This document shows, one piece after another, positions 42,330 to 53,048 of a stretch of 64,000 bases of DNA (its first letter is position 1; each line of letters opens with the position of its first letter). The notes under the pieces are model-generated. The model ran no database searches, was not told the DNA's origin, and worked only from the letters and a program-made list of their open reading frames with translations. The DNA lies in the NCBI GenBank assembly GCA_011176685.1, contig DUED01000033.1, positions 1 through 64,000 on the forward strand, read 5' to 3'. Made by a program: the position numbers and the translations under genes. This stretch comes from Anaerolineae bacterium (lineage in GTDB: Bacteria; Chloroflexota; Anaerolineae; Anaerolineales; Anaerolineaceae).

Positions 42330-44960
42330 TTGCCTAGGAAGAAATTTCAGCGACCTAGGGGTATGCTGCCAACGCCCCCTTTACCCCCTGGATTGCCTAA
42401 AGCAGAGCTTTCTGAGAATTCCTATCAGGTGTTTACTCGGCGTTATGTGCGCAAGGGTAAGCAAGGAGAGCTAACGGAAACACCACGAGAAACGTTCTGG
42501 CGTGTAGCGTATCATGTTGCCAAGGTGGAAAAAGGCGACGATGAGAAAATCAAGCTGCGAGCGATTGAGTTTTATGAACTGCTGGTTTCGAAAAAATTTC
42601 TCCCAAATTCTCCTACCTTCACAGGTGCGGGCACACCGCTCGGACAACTGGCGGCTTGCTTTGTGCTGCCCATTTCTGATGATATGGGCCGTAAACCTAC
42701 GGGTATATTCCAAACTCTGCGTGATGCAGCACTTATCCAGCAGACCGGAGGCGGAAATGGGTTTTCATTTTCAGCACTACGACCGAGCGGCAGCCGTGTG
42801 AAATCCTCTGCAGGAGAGGCAACCGGTCCGGTGGGCTTTCTACGGGTTTATGATAATGCCTTTGGTGAGATTGCCCAGGGTGGAACACGCCGCGGCGCTA
42901 ATATGGCTGTACTGCGTGTGGATCACCCGGATATTGAGGATTTTATCGAGTGCAAAATTAATGAGAATCACATCACTAACTTCAATATCTCGGTTGGTGT
43001 AACGGATGCTTTTATGCGCGCTGTTGAAAACGATGAGATGTGGGAACTGCGATTCCCAGATGTGCACCATCCTTCATATCATGAATTTGAGGGCTCATTT
43101 GAACAGGCAGAGAAGTCAGGTATTCCCTTTAGAGTGTATAGAAAGGTTCGGGCACGTGAAATTTACAATAAAATTATCCGTCAGGCGCACCATAATGGTG
43201 AGCCGGGCATGCTGTTCTTGGATGCTGCTAACCGTGCTAATCCTTTACCGCAGCTATATAGGTTGGAAGCTACTAATCCCTGCGGCGAGCAATGGCTTGG
43301 TCCATACGAGAATTGCTGCCTGGGGTCAATTAATTTAGCCCAGCATTTTGGACCTGAAGGCACAGTAGACTGGGATGCTATCCGCGAAAGTGTGGAGCTG
43401 GCGGTGCGTTTTCTAGATGATGTGGTCGATGCTAATCACTATTTGCCAGCGGTGCCACAGCTGCGCGAGAACGCATTACGTACGCGGCGTATTGGGCTGG
43501 GCATCATGGGTTTAGCAGATTTGATGTATCACACACGCATCCGTTATGGCTCTCCAGAAGGGCAGGAATTCAGCTCACAAGTGATGGAATTTATACGCTA
43601 CCATGCTATGCGGACCAGTATTCAGCTAGCGCAGGAATATGGCGCATTTCCTGCCTTAAAGGTTAGTATATATGACCCCCAGAACATCACCTGGCAGCCG
43701 CCTGAATCATTGATGGAATACCAGCATGATTGGGGGCGTCCGCAAATTGATTGGAATAAGGTCATTGCAGGTATTCAAACAAACGGCATCCGCAATGCAG
43801 CCCAGACCACTATTGCGCCTACTGGTACCATTGGCACTGTGGCAGGCTGTGAGGGTTACGGCTGTGAGCCGGTCTTTGCTTTAGTATATGTGCGGCATGT
43901 CAACGATAACGGGCAGGACTTACAGCTTAATTACACTAGCCCACTGTTTGAGCAGGCGCTAATTGAGAGCGGCATGACCGAGGATCAACGCAGTGCAATT
44001 ATCAAACTTATCCTGCGTACAGGCAGTTGCCAAAATATAGATGATATCCCAGATGAGATCCGGCAGGTGTTTGTGGTTTCGCAGGACATCAATGGTGAAG
44101 ATCATATCCGCATGCAGGCTGCTCTGCAGGCATTTGTGGATAACAGCATTTCAAAGACCATCAATTTACCGTCCAATATACACGAAGAAGATATCTCACA
44201 GGCATTTCAACTGGCGTGGAAACTGGGCTGCAAGGGTGTTACGGTGTATGTGACCGGCTCACGTAAGTATGTGGTATTGGAGACCGCTAAGATCTCACGG
44301 AAGAAAGCAGAGGAGATGCGCGAGATGGTTGAGCCAGCTGAGGCACCTGCCACGCCAGTATGGCTGACTGAAACAGAGTTGCAGCAACCCTTCATTTGGA
44401 CGGAAGCCAAAAAACCACGTCCACGCTTTCTGCCGGGCATGACCTACGGTGTGGAAACACCAGTAGGCAAGACCTTCGTGACTATTAATGAGAATGGTTA
44501 CCAGCAACCATTTGAGGTGTTCATCAATACTGCCAAAGCCGGTTCGGATGTCGCTGCTGATTCGGAAGCTATCGGGCGCTTGATATCCTATGCCCTGCGT
44601 ATTATCTCGCCAGTGAAGCCGTATCAGCGCCTGCAGGAGATCTGGCGCCAGCTTGCCGGGTTGGGCGGCGGGCGTCCATTAGGGTTTGGTCCTAACCGTG
44701 TTCGTTCCCTACCGGACGGAGTAGCGCAGGTGCTGGTAGAGTACATCGAACAGCATGCCAAGCGCATTACGCATGAGAAGCCCATACTGGCGGACAACCT
44801 GTTGGAGAAAGATGAGGAGATAGTTATGGAAGGCAAGCGGGAAAAGAATCCAAGACATTCGCTTAAGATAGGAGACCTATGCCCCGAATGTGGCCAGGCA
44901 ACGCTGATATATGAAGAGGGCTGCCGCAAGTGTTATATCTGTGGGTATAGTGAGTGTTGA
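42330..44960 (+). CDS. nrdJ: adenosylcobalamin-dependent (class II) ribonucleotide reductase
   Basis: 876 residues. The start is TTG 42330 with AGAGGAG at optimal distance. [63 protein letters not shown] (active-site cysteines) and [19 protein letters not shown] are the class II RNR hallmarks. The C-terminus has the CPECG...[12 protein letters not shown] zinc/thiol tail. It makes deoxynucleotides using B12, independent of oxygen. No cobalamin riboswitch was recognised upstream; control would come from NrdR. Confidence 0.95.
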   Translation: MPRKKFQRPRGMLPTPPLPPGLPKAELSENSYQVFTRRYVRKGKQGELTETPRETFWRVAYHVAKVEKGDDEKIKLRAIEFYELLVSKKFLPNSPTFTGAGTPLGQLAACFVLPISDDMGRKPTGIFQTLRDAALIQQTGGGNGFSFSALRPSGSRVKSSAGEATGPVGFLRVYDNAFGEIAQGGTRRGANMAVLRVDHPDIEDFIECKINENHITNFNISVGVTDAFMRAVENDEMWELRFPDVHHPSYHEFEGSFEQAEKSGIPFRVYRKVRAREIYNKIIRQAHHNGEPGMLFLDAANRANPLPQLYRLEATNPCGEQWLGPYENCCLGSINLAQHFGPEGTVDWDAIRESVELAVRFLDDVVDANHYLPAVPQLRENALRTRRIGLGIMGLADLMYHTRIRYGSPEGQEFSSQVMEFIRYHAMRTSIQLAQEYGAFPALKVSIYDPQNITWQPPESLMEYQHDWGRPQIDWNKVIAGIQTNGIRNAAQTTIAPTGTIGTVAGCEGYGCEPVFALVYVRHVNDNGQDLQLNYTSPLFEQALIESGMTEDQRSAIIKLILRTGSCQNIDDIPDEIRQVFVVSQDINGEDHIRMQAALQAFVDNSISKTINLPSNIHEEDISQAFQLAWKLGCKGVTVYVTGSRKYVVLETAKISRKKAEEMREMVEPAEAPATPVWLTETELQQPFIWTEAKKPRPRFLPGMTYGVETPVGKTFVTINENGYQQPFEVFINTAKAGSDVAADSEAIGRLISYALRIISPVKPYQRLQEIWRQLAGLGGGRPLGFGPNRVRSLPDGVAQVLVEYIEQHAKRITHEKPILADNLLEKDEEIVMEGKREKNPRHSLKIGDLCPECGQATLIYEEGCRKCYICGYSEC

Positions 44961-45074
44961 GAAGACGCTTCGGAAACAACTGACGCGCCTGAATAAATAT
45001 GATTAAAAAATCCCAGGTACATATTTTGTGACCATTTGTACACGTGGAAACGAGGGTCTATTAGAGAATAGAAT

Positions 45075-45725
45075 ATGGCAAAGAAATTAATTCTCGTTGC
45101 AGGCAATATCGGCTCCGGCAAAACCTCCCTTACGGAGCGTATCGGGGAACGGTTGGGTTGGAGAACCGCTTATGAATCGGTGGCGGATAACCCTTACCTA
45201 CCCAGCTTTTACCAGGATATGAAGAGCTGGTCTTTTCACCTGCAAATTTACTTTTTGGGACACCGCGCCAAGCAGCACCTGAAGATGTCCGGCGAGCCGC
45301 GCTCAGCCATTATTGACCGCAGCATCTACGAGGATGCTTTTATCTTTGCGCGCGCATTGCACCATATAGGCAATCTCAATGAGTTGGATTACCATACCTA
45401 CCTGCAGGTCTTCAACTTGATGGTAGAAACCCTGCCAGCACCCTCTATGCTAATTTACCTTAAGTGCCCGGTGGAGGTGCTGATGGAGCGCATCCACCAG
45501 CGCGCGCGTGACATTGAGAGCAGCATCACAGCTGATTATCTATCCCTGCTGGAATCATATTACGATGACTGGATGCAAGCGTTCGATATCTGTCCTGTGC
45601 TCACCATCCGCACGGATGATCTGGACTTTGTGCATAAGCCCTGGCACCTGAATATTGTTGTAGAACGCATCTGTGATACGCTAGCGGGTAAAGAAGAAGT
45701 AGTTTTTCCGAAGAATAATCATTAA
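45075..45725 (+). CDS. deoxynucleoside kinase
   Basis: 216 residues. The P-loop is GNIGSGKTSL (10-19), DRSIYEDAFIF holds the catalytic and arginine residues (the family ERS/DRS site), and LIYLKCPVEVLMERIHQRARDIES is the lid region. This matches the dGK/dAK-type deoxynucleoside kinases that salvage deoxynucleosides to monophosphates. It is 114 nt behind nrdJ and completes a small deoxynucleotide-supply group. The specific base preference is not visible. Confidence 0.92.
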   Translation: MAKKLILVAGNIGSGKTSLTERIGERLGWRTAYESVADNPYLPSFYQDMKSWSFHLQIYFLGHRAKQHLKMSGEPRSAIIDRSIYEDAFIFARALHHIGNLNELDYHTYLQVFNLMVETLPAPSMLIYLKCPVEVLMERIHQRARDIESSITADYLSLLESYYDDWMQAFDICPVLTIRTDDLDFVHKPWHLNIVVERICDTLAGKEEVVFPKNNH

Positions 45726-45828
45726 TTGTATTTTTCATTGTGAGCTATGATTTGGAGTAGATAAAGGTATAGCAAGCAATGAAGGGTTTCCAGTAAGCAA
45801 ATAGAGATTCTTACATACATAAAGCTCC

Positions 45829-45873
45829 GTGATCACTGCGTCCAGATCATGCAGTACACCCTTGGGTGATCAC
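45829..45873. repeat. decayed dispersed repeat with GTGATCAC ends
   Basis: Two self-palindromic GTGATCAC words (45829-45836 and 45866-45873) enclose CCCTTGG. This resembles the CCCAAGG-containing repeat at 9.3 kb. The remaining gap from 45726 to 46065 shows no supported gene; a minus-strand frame at 45833-46048 lacks a start signal and family motif. Confidence 0.35.
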
Positions 45874-46061
45874 ATCCTAATTTTTTTATCCCATAAGAAG
45901 ATACTCTGCGACGTGAGCCACGCTCAAAATGGTGCAGCAATCTCTCAGAGATGCTAGAATTCTCCATTGTATGAAATTGTACTTCCAATGAGATTGTACT
46001 AAACGATTGCACATAGCCCCTTGTTAAGAAATAAGTTGTACGAAACACATGTCTTTTAAAA

Positions 46062-46099
46062 GGGCGGGGTATGGGCTAGGCGGAGGAAGCCCATACCCC
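46062..46099 (-). terminator. terminator behind ftsZ (end of dcw cluster)
   Basis: GGGGTATGGGCT (46066-46077) pairs exactly with AGCCCATACCCC (46088-46099), a 12-pair stem with a 10-nt loop. On the minus strand it is followed by GCCCTTTTAAAA. The U-run is short, so termination may need help. Confidence 0.7.
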
Positions 46100-46130
46100 T
46101 TAGCAAGGAGGAAAAAATGATTTTACTTAA

Positions 46131-47282
46131 TTACATAGACTGATCGTTTTGACGGTTGCGAAGGAACGTGGGAATACCGATTTCAGTTTTTTGATACTTG
46201 CGTTGCTGAGGCTCAAAGGTTATACGTTCCACTTTACTTTTTTCTCTAACAACCGGTTTGAAAGGCATCTTGTTAGTAGTTGTTTCAGTTTGGCGTGTGA
46301 TGCGCCGCATGCGTGAGCGCATGGTATTACGATCAAAGCCAGTGGCGATTACCGTAATGCGGATATCATCGCTCATGTTGGGGTTAATAACCGCACCAAA
46401 GATGAAATTGACGTCTGGATGCGCTGTTTCTTTAATGATCTCGGCTGCCTCATGAACCTCATGAAGCAAGAGGTTGGGACCACCAGTTATATTGAAGAGG
46501 ATGCCGCGTGCACCGTCAATGGTGATATCCAGCAAATTGCTGGAAATTGCCATTTCAGCCGCTTCACAGGCGCGATTCTCGCCGGAGGCATAACCGATCG
46601 CCATTAGTGCCGCGCCGCCTTCGGACATGATAGTTCGCACATCGGCAAAGTCCAGGTTTATGAGACCTGGTACAGTGACCAGCTCTGAGATACCCTGGAT
46701 GCCTTGACGCAGTACATCATCAGCGACTTGGAAGGCTTCCTGCAGTGTAGCGCGTTTATCCACCATCTCCAGCAACCGGTCATTTGGAATGACGATAAGT
46801 GTATCGGCCTGTTCTTTGAGGTTAACAATACCCACTTCGGCTGCTTGCATGCGCTGTGCACCCTCAAAAGTAAAGGGACTTGTGACCACGCCAATAGTTA
46901 ACGCTCCTACTTCCTTGGCGATCTGAGCGATGATTGGTGATGCGCCTGTACCAGTACCGCCGCCCATACCGGCAGTAATGAAGACCATATCGCTACCTTT
47001 CAGAACTGTATACAATTCCTCTGCGGATTCCTCAGCAGATTTACGGCCCAATTCAGGGATACCGCCTGCGCCCAGTCCGCGGGTGACTTTTTCGCCGATA
47101 CGTACTCGCGTATTAGCTTTGGAAAACAACAAAGCTTGACCATCAGTATTAATACCGATGAATTCAATACCCTGAATGCCTTCCTCGATCATACGGTTGA
47201 CCGCATTGCAACCTCCGCCACCAATGCCAATGACCTTGATTCTAGCAAAAGTTTCTGATTGGGGATAACTAGTTGTGTTCAT
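46131..47282 (-). CDS. ftsZ: cell division protein FtsZ
   Basis: 383 residues. [13 protein letters not shown] and [17 protein letters not shown] form the GTP-binding pocket, and [17 protein letters not shown] is the T7-linked end. The C-terminus [10 protein letters not shown] is the conserved peptide that binds FtsA or other anchors. It polymerises into the division ring. A perfect AAATGGAGGAG ribosome-binding site and a 48-nt spacer separate it from ftsA; it ends the cluster. Confidence 0.98.
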   Translation of the reverse strand: MNTTSYPQSETFARIKVIGIGGGGCNAVNRMIEEGIQGIEFIGINTDGQALLFSKANTRVRIGEKVTRGLGAGGIPELGRKSAEESAEELYTVLKGSDMVFITAGMGGGTGTGASPIIAQIAKEVGALTIGVVTSPFTFEGAQRMQAAEVGIVNLKEQADTLIVIPNDRLLEMVDKRATLQEAFQVADDVLRQGIQGISELVTVPGLINLDFADVRTIMSEGGAALMAIGYASGENRACEAAEMAISSNLLDITIDGARGILFNITGGPNLLLHEVHEAAEIIKETAHPDVNFIFGAVINPNMSDDIRITVIATGFDRNTMRSRMRRITRQTETTTNKMPFKPVVREKSKVERITFEPQQRKYQKTEIGIPTFLRNRQNDQSM

Positions 47283-47330
47283 TTTTCTCCTCCATTTTAA
47301 GTAAGTACATAATCCTGTTTTTCTCCTGCC

Positions 47331-48560
47331 TTATGGTAAAAACCGTTTTGCAACATTTTTAATCCCATCCCACCAATCCAAAGGAGGGATAGACTGTTTC
47401 TTCTTTTTAAATTTACTTGCTTGGGACATGATTTGTGCCCAATATAGCAGACCAACGCTGGTGGAGTATGCCGGTGAAAAAAGTTGGTCAACCAAACCAG
47501 TCAGATCATCTGGCTGTGCGACGCGCACTGGTAAGCCCAGCACTTCACTTGCTAAAGTGTGGATGCCCGCCAGAAGACTGGTACCGCCTGTTAGTACAAC
47601 ACCTGCGGGAAGCAGACCATCATATCCGGAGCGTTTTATTTCCTGTATTACAAACTGGAAAATTTCCTCCAAACGAGCCTCAATGATATATGCCAACTCG
47701 CGCCTGCTGATCTGCACTGGGCTCACTTCCCCAAAAGCATGCAGAGTGAAAGTTTCCTGATCACTAACTTCAGATTCGAGAGCGTGTCCGTAGCGTTTTT
47801 TGGCTTCTTCTGATTGTTCTAGTGAAAGACGTAAACCATAGGCAATATCAGAGGTAATCAGATTGCCACCGACTGCGATTACCATGGTGTGCCATACATT
47901 ATTTTCGATGTATATCGCCAGATCAGTTGTGCCACCACCAATATCACAAACCATAACTCCTAACTTACGTTCAGTTTTCGTTAGAACTACTTCACCAGAT
48001 GCCAAAGGGTTGAGTACGAATTGTTTAATTTGAATACCGGCAGCTTCTGCACACTTGCGGATGTTCTCCACCGATGCAGCAGCAGCTGTGATGATATGTG
48101 TTTCAACTTCCAAACGATAACCGTGCATACCGACAGGTTGATAAATACTGTCTTGCCCATCAACTGTGAAACCGCGTTGGATAACGTGGATCACTTCACG
48201 GTTGTGCGGAATTGCAACTGCCTGTGCAGATTCTGTTGCGCGGATCACGTCTGCTTGGCTGACCATACCACCAGTAATTGCAACTACACCGCGGCTGTTG
48301 ATAGATGAGACATGTGAGCCAGCTAGACTGACCAGTGCAGTTGCTACCTCGTAGCCGGAAGAGCGTTGCGCTTTTTGGATTGATTTAGCTATAGATGAGG
48401 AGGCTTCTTTGAGGTCTACAATGACTCCCCTCTTCATGCCTCGCGAGGGTTCAATGCCCACACCAAGGATACGCAAAGTCTTGTCTGCTTCAACTCTGGC
48501 AACAAGTGTGCAAACCTTGGTTGTACCGATATCTATGCCAACAATGATTTGTTCGTCCAT
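47331..48560 (-). CDS. ftsA: cell division protein FtsA
   Basis: 409 residues from ATG 48560, three bases after the ftsQ stop. The frame's upstream extension is only the ftsQ end in another frame. GIDIGTTKVCTLVA (phosphate 1), VCDIGGGTTDLAIYIENN (phosphate 2) and VLTGGTSLLAGIHTLA (adenosine) are the actin-fold motifs. The C-terminal end WWDGIKNVAKRFLP is an amphipathic membrane-targeting helix. FtsA anchors FtsZ filaments to the membrane. Confidence 0.96.
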   Translation of the reverse strand: MDEQIIVGIDIGTTKVCTLVARVEADKTLRILGVGIEPSRGMKRGVIVDLKEASSSIAKSIQKAQRSSGYEVATALVSLAGSHVSSINSRGVVAITGGMVSQADVIRATESAQAVAIPHNREVIHVIQRGFTVDGQDSIYQPVGMHGYRLEVETHIITAAAASVENIRKCAEAAGIQIKQFVLNPLASGEVVLTKTERKLGVMVCDIGGGTTDLAIYIENNVWHTMVIAVGGNLITSDIAYGLRLSLEQSEEAKKRYGHALESEVSDQETFTLHAFGEVSPVQISRRELAYIIEARLEEIFQFVIQEIKRSGYDGLLPAGVVLTGGTSLLAGIHTLASEVLGLPVRVAQPDDLTGLVDQLFSPAYSTSVGLLYWAQIMSQASKFKKKKQSIPPLDWWDGIKNVAKRFLP

Positions 48561-48561
48561 C

Positions 48562-49590
48562 TCAGTTTTGATCCAACCAATAGTATGGTGCGTTGATGTA
48601 CTCCACACTGATCAGGGTGGGCTGGATCCCTTGTTCAGTTAGTTTCTTTGCAATCACTGTATACATGCTCATTTTCTGACTGATATTTTTTAGATCCATT
48701 CCTACAAAGACCTGCCAGCCGCGTAAATCTTGCCAGCCCAGTCCACGGCGGGGGTCATAAAGAAATATTTTTTTATCAGGTAACTGTGCTTGTAATTCCA
48801 GTAAAGCCTGAAAAAGCACTGGATCAATTTTTTCGTAAAATCTGAATAAGGCTAATTTGTCATCTTCTCCCTTCGCAATTACTGATTTATGCAATTTCCT
48901 TTCGCCGGCTAACGTGATGTGTTCCTCAGGAACATCGAAAGGAGGAAATCCATTTGAAATTATGGTTGTCAAATCACCAGCACTACCACGTGGGGGGAGC
49001 AGGGTTCCTTCTGCATCCACCCACAAGGTTTCATTTCTGTATTCCCACGCAAGCACAGGTTGCCTTTCTGTTACGAATACTTTTACCTGGGCTGGTAGCG
49101 ATAGGGATATCTTGATATCAGTGAGTTCAGGGAAATTCTCAGAGATGGTCTTCTGAATTGCATTAGGGTCAATGAGAAAAATTCTTTGTTCAGATATATC
49201 CAATGAAGCTAATACATTTTCTGGAACCAAACGTTGCAAGCCAATAATTTCCACACTGGATACGCGGTATTCAGGTGAGTGCCAGCCGATTGTGATACCA
49301 GCGGAAAAAAACACAGCCAGAAGGAAACTGAGTATTCGCCAGCCTAATCGGAACTTTTTATTATGTTTATTTTCTTCTTCACTTGATTGGATATCTGGTA
49401 GAGATTGAAAACCATTATCTGAGGGGTATGAACGGCGAACAGGTTTCTGATGGTGGGATGCTAAAGGTTGTTCGGCAATCTTTTCAGCTCGCTGTTCAAC
49501 TCTTCGCAACCATTGTTGGGTTTGCTGCGAACGTTTTCGGCGAATCTGGTTGGATTTGTGTTTCTGCTCGTCGTGATTTGATAAAGACAA
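48562..49590 (-). CDS. ftsQ: cell division protein FtsQ/DivIB
   Basis: 342 residues. A long basic cytoplasmic N-terminus (1-80) precedes one membrane helix (about 83-103). A POTRA domain follows (EYRVSSVEIIGLQRLVPENVLASLDI), then the FtsQ beta domain (QVKVFVTERQPVLAWEYRNETLWVDAEG). It links early and late division proteins with FtsB/FtsL. The stop lies just before the ftsA start, and it follows ddl by 2 nt. Confidence 0.92.
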   Translation of the reverse strand: MSLSNHDEQKHKSNQIRRKRSQQTQQWLRRVEQRAEKIAEQPLASHHQKPVRRSYPSDNGFQSLPDIQSSEEENKHNKKFRLGWRILSFLLAVFFSAGITIGWHSPEYRVSSVEIIGLQRLVPENVLASLDISEQRIFLIDPNAIQKTISENFPELTDIKISLSLPAQVKVFVTERQPVLAWEYRNETLWVDAEGTLLPPRGSAGDLTTIISNGFPPFDVPEEHITLAGERKLHKSVIAKGEDDKLALFRFYEKIDPVLFQALLELQAQLPDKKIFLYDPRRGLGWQDLRGWQVFVGMDLKNISQKMSMYTVIAKKLTEQGIQPTLISVEYINAPYYWLDQN

Positions 49591-49592
49591 CT

Positions 49593-50690
49593 CTAACTCC
49601 TATATATTCTCTGGCTGCGGTTGCGCTCTAGTTTACGTTCGAGAGCAAGTTCCACTAACTCATCAACTAGCGCAGGATACGGCAGCCCACTAGCTTCCCA
49701 TAACTTGGGGTACATGCTTATTTTTGTGAATCCCGGGATGGTGTTTAATTCGTTCAAAAATAGCTCATGGGTCTCTTTCTCCAGTAGAAAGTCCACTCTT
49801 GCCATGCCTGCGCAATCAATCATTTTGTAAGAGCGAAGTGCAAGATCCTGTACTTTATTCACGAGTTCATCTGAAATCAGTGCCGGGACATACAACTCGG
49901 AGCGATCATCGTGATATTTTGCGTTGTAACTATAGAATTCATCGGCAGGTTTAATTTCTCCGGGAATGGATACTTTAGGATCCTCATTCCCCAGTACGCT
50001 GACTTCGATCTCACGAGCATTAATGCCCCTTTCAATCAAGATTCGGCGGTCAAAGCGGGCTGCCTCCAAGATGCCTTCAATTAAATCTGAACGGTTCTTG
50101 CATTTGGTGATTCCTACTGAAGAACCCAAATTTGCAGGTTTAGTAAAGAGTGGGTATGGAGCCATATTTTCTGCACGAGAGATGAGCTGGTCGAGGTTCT
50201 TTTCGGCATATATGCGTGTGCAGGTCAGCCAGTCTGCTACAGGGATTTGATTTGAACGCATGACCTCTTTAAATACTCCCTTGTCCATGCCGACTGATGA
50301 GCCCAGCACGCCTGCACCCACATAAGCGATATCTGCCATTTCGAACAAACCCTGCAGCGTACCATCTTCCCCAAAAGTGCCGTGAAGTACCGGGAAGATT
50401 ACATCTAACTCGGTAATTGGTTGTATTTGACTTCCATTTAGTTGATAGAGGATAGTAGCGCCAGGTTCAGGTTGTAGAACAACATGCATCAATCCCGCCA
50501 TGTCGCTTTTTTCAAACGATTTTAAAACCTGGTCACCGGAGAGCCATTTGCCGTCTTGCGTGATGCCAATTTCTGTAATTAGGTACTTATTTGGATCAAG
50601 TGCGGAGAGAACAGAACGCGCTGACATCAATGAGACTTCATATTCGCCTGAGCGTCCACCAAACAATATTCCGATTCGGATTTTTTTCAT
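49593..50690 (-). CDS. ddl: D-alanine-D-alanine ligase
   Basis: 365 residues. RIGILFGGRSGEYEVSLMSARSV (N-terminal), PVLHGTFGEDGTLQGLFEMADIAYVGAGVLGSSVGMDKG, KPANLGSSVGI, and ARVDFLLEKETHELFLNELNTIPGFT mark the ATP-grasp Ddl fold with its metal ligands. The end VDELVELALER is usual. It makes the D-Ala-D-Ala terminus used by MurF. It overlaps murB by four bases. Confidence 0.96.
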   Translation of the reverse strand: MKKIRIGILFGGRSGEYEVSLMSARSVLSALDPNKYLITEIGITQDGKWLSGDQVLKSFEKSDMAGLMHVVLQPEPGATILYQLNGSQIQPITELDVIFPVLHGTFGEDGTLQGLFEMADIAYVGAGVLGSSVGMDKGVFKEVMRSNQIPVADWLTCTRIYAEKNLDQLISRAENMAPYPLFTKPANLGSSVGITKCKNRSDLIEGILEAARFDRRILIERGINAREIEVSVLGNEDPKVSIPGEIKPADEFYSYNAKYHDDRSELYVPALISDELVNKVQDLALRSYKMIDCAGMARVDFLLEKETHELFLNELNTIPGFTKISMYPKLWEASGLPYPALVDELVELALERKLERNRSQRIYRS

Positions 50691-51658
50691 TGAGTAACCT
50701 GTTCAAACATAAATTCGTTGAAAGATAAAAGCACTTCCTTGTCCCAATCGCCGATCAATTGGATTTCAGGGTAAAGTTTGATGCCAAATTTACTTAATAC
50801 AGTGCGGTGCATAAGATCAATTAGAGCCCATACATCTTGAGCGTTTGCCCTACCCGTATTAATAATGAAATTTGCATGCATTGGACTTATCTCAGCCCCC
50901 CCTATTCTTTTCCCTTTTAGACCAGCTGCTTCGATAAGTCGTCCTGCTTTTGCCCCTTTTGGGTTGCGGAATATTGATCCCATACTTGCGCCTGGTGGTT
51001 GGGTTTTAGTCCTTCTATTCTTGTTTTTTTTCATGGTTGTGATGATGGTATCGGGATTGCCTGATTCGATTTTAAGCAGTGCAGAGAGGATAACGGCATC
51101 TTCATTTTCCCTTTTAAGAGAGCTAGTACGATACGCGAAGTTGAGCCGTTCACTTGACCAATGCTTCTTCCCTTTTACACGGTGCAAGATTTCAGCCGTT
51201 AAAAGATTGCAGCTAATTTCCTGACCAAAGCATCCGGCGTTGCCGAAAATTGCGCCGCCAACAGTACCGGGTAATGAAGCTGCCCACTCCAGACCACTGT
51301 AAGCACGGGTAGCAGTTTGCTGTGCTGCTTTGCTCATCAATGCTCCTGATTCTGCCCATAATGTCGCTGGAAAATTGTGTGCATTAATTTTGATATTGTG
51401 TGCGTGATTGATAATGACTACACCATGCACACCAGCGTCGCTGATGAGAACATTTGAACCGCTGCCCAGCACAAGAACGGGTATGTTAATCTGCCAAGCT
51501 TTTTTAATAAAATCCTCCAACTCTGAGGAACTATGTGCAATGAGCAGCGCGTCTGCACAGCCACCGATTCGGATAGTAGTGTAATTTTCTAATCGGACAT
51601 TTTCTTGTAGGCACTTGTTGAAAGCTTCAATTAATTTGCCATGGATCAACTTATCCAT
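50687..51658 (-). CDS. murB: UDP-N-acetylenolpyruvoylglucosamine reductase
   Basis: 323 residues. NYTTIRIGGCADALLIA and LVLGSGSNVLISDAGVHGVVI form the FAD-binding part. EWAASLPGTVGGAIFGNAGCFGQEI and GASMGSIFRNPKGAKAGRLIEAAGLKG carry the catalytic serine region; the C-terminus has HANFIINTGRANAQDVWALI. It reduces the MurA product to UDP-MurNAc. It overlaps murC by 8 nt and ddl by 4. Confidence 0.96.
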   Translation of the reverse strand: MDKLIHGKLIEAFNKCLQENVRLENYTTIRIGGCADALLIAHSSSELEDFIKKAWQINIPVLVLGSGSNVLISDAGVHGVVIINHAHNIKINAHNFPATLWAESGALMSKAAQQTATRAYSGLEWAASLPGTVGGAIFGNAGCFGQEISCNLLTAEILHRVKGKKHWSSERLNFAYRTSSLKRENEDAVILSALLKIESGNPDTIITTMKKNKNRRTKTQPPGASMGSIFRNPKGAKAGRLIEAAGLKGKRIGGAEISPMHANFIINTGRANAQDVWALIDLMHRTVLSKFGIKLYPEIQLIGDWDKEVLLSFNEFMFEQVTQ

Positions 51659-53048
51659 TTATTGCCCTCCGGGTTGCCCTTTTCTGTAATTGAGCAAATA
51701 CTTGGTTGCTGATCTGGTTAGCATCTCCAGCGGAAAGTACAAGCAGAATATCATCTGATTTCATACTTTTTATTAAAAATTGGGCAGCATCCTGTAAACT
51801 AGCAATAAAGTGTGCATCCTTGTGTTTCATTAGTGCCACGACTTCGCGTGCTGAAAATTCTTGCTTTTTTTCACGTGAGGCAAAAATCTCTGTGACGATC
51901 ACATGATCGCTTTCCCTAAAGGCGGTAAGAAAATCTTCCAATAATTCCTGAGTACGGCTGTACGTGTGGGGTTGCCAAACTGTCCAAATCTCCTGACCTG
52001 GGTAATGACAGTGTGCAGCGGAAATTGTTGCTCGAATTTCAGTGGGATGATGCGCATAGTCATTGATTATTGTGATTCCGTTGACAGTACCCAAAATGTC
52101 AAAACGCCTTTTAGTGCCCGTAAATGTTTCTAATGCTTTTACTGCATCTTCTAACGGTAAACCCAATTGGTACGTTAGAGCTAAAGCAGCCAATGCATTG
52201 CTGGCATTATGCTTTCCTGGAACCTGCATTTGAATATTACTTAATACAGGAGTGACTTCTGTGTTCAGTATCGCAGCGGTAAATAATACACCATGGTTTT
52301 TTTGATGGCGGATATCTTTTGCTAAATAAGATGCTTGAATGTCTGTTCCATATGTCAATACTTTAATATTTTTTTCTGCCAATTTGCTAGCCTGTAATGA
52401 TTCTGTGCTATTTGCACAAGCGATTAGAGTTCCACCTGGTTTGATACGTTTGATTAGGTCACAAAAAGCTTTCCTGTAAGATGCTGGAGTGTGGAAATAA
52501 TCAGGGTGGTCGTGTTCAATATTAGTCACGATGAGATAATCTGGTTGAAGTCCGAGGAACATGGAATCATATTCATCTGCCTCAATTACAAAGTATTTCC
52601 CATTTCCATTGTGGGCATTTCCTCCCAGGTCCTTGGAAACTCCGCCAATGATATAGGATGGATCTTTGCCTAACTGTATAAGTATCCAGGCGATCATAGC
52701 AGTGGTAGTAGTTTTTCCGTGTGTTCCTGCTATGGCAATTACTTTAAAGCCCAAAGTAAGTTCTTCGAGAAAATCTGCTCTTTTAAGGACTGGGATGTGT
52801 ATGTCCGTCGCTGCTAGCACTTCGACATTGTCATCAGGAACAGCCGAGGAGCGAATGACAATCTCTGCACCCATAACATTTTCAGCTTTATGTCCGATAA
52901 ATACTTTTGCACCTAATGCTTGCAGTTCTTCAACAAATGGGGATGTCATCATATCGGATCCACTGATTGAATGACCACGCTCCATTAAAACGCGAGCGAT
53001 AGGTGAGAGACCAGCTCCGCCAATACCGATAAAGTGATAGTGCGTCAT
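51651..53048 (-). CDS. murC: UDP-N-acetylmuramate-L-alanine ligase
   Basis: 465 residues. GIGGAGLSPIARVLMERGHSISGSD is the UDP-binding loop, GTHGKTTTT (108-116) the ATP loop, and ADEYDSMFLGLQPDYLIVTNIEHDHPD the metal and substrate segment. The C-terminal NDYAHHPTEIRATI and WQPHTYSRTQEL are diagnostic of MurC. It adds L-Ala to UDP-MurNAc. It starts as TAATG directly with the CvpA-like gene's stop. Confidence 0.97.
   Translation of the reverse strand: MTHYHFIGIGGAGLSPIARVLMERGHSISGSDMMTSPFVEELQALGAKVFIGHKAENVMGAEIVIRSSAVPDDNVEVLAATDIHIPVLKRADFLEELTLGFKVIAIAGTHGKTTTTAMIAWILIQLGKDPSYIIGGVSKDLGGNAHNGNGKYFVIEADEYDSMFLGLQPDYLIVTNIEHDHPDYFHTPASYRKAFCDLIKRIKPGGTLIACANSTESLQASKLAEKNIKVLTYGTDIQASYLAKDIRHQKNHGVLFTAAILNTEVTPVLSNIQMQVPGKHNASNALAALALTYQLGLPLEDAVKALETFTGTKRRFDILGTVNGITIINDYAHHPTEIRATISAAHCHYPGQEIWTVWQPHTYSRTQELLEDFLTAFRESDHVIVTEIFASREKKQEFSAREVVALMKHKDAHFIASLQDAAQFLIKSMKSDDILLVLSAGDANQISNQVFAQLQKRATRRAING

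Noticed and set aside
46108-46143. Plus-strand AAGGAGGAAAAAATG with an eight-codon frame behind ftsZ
   Set aside because: A fine ribosome-binding site but only eight codons (ending TGA) antisense to the ftsZ 3' end; no promoter or homologue basis.
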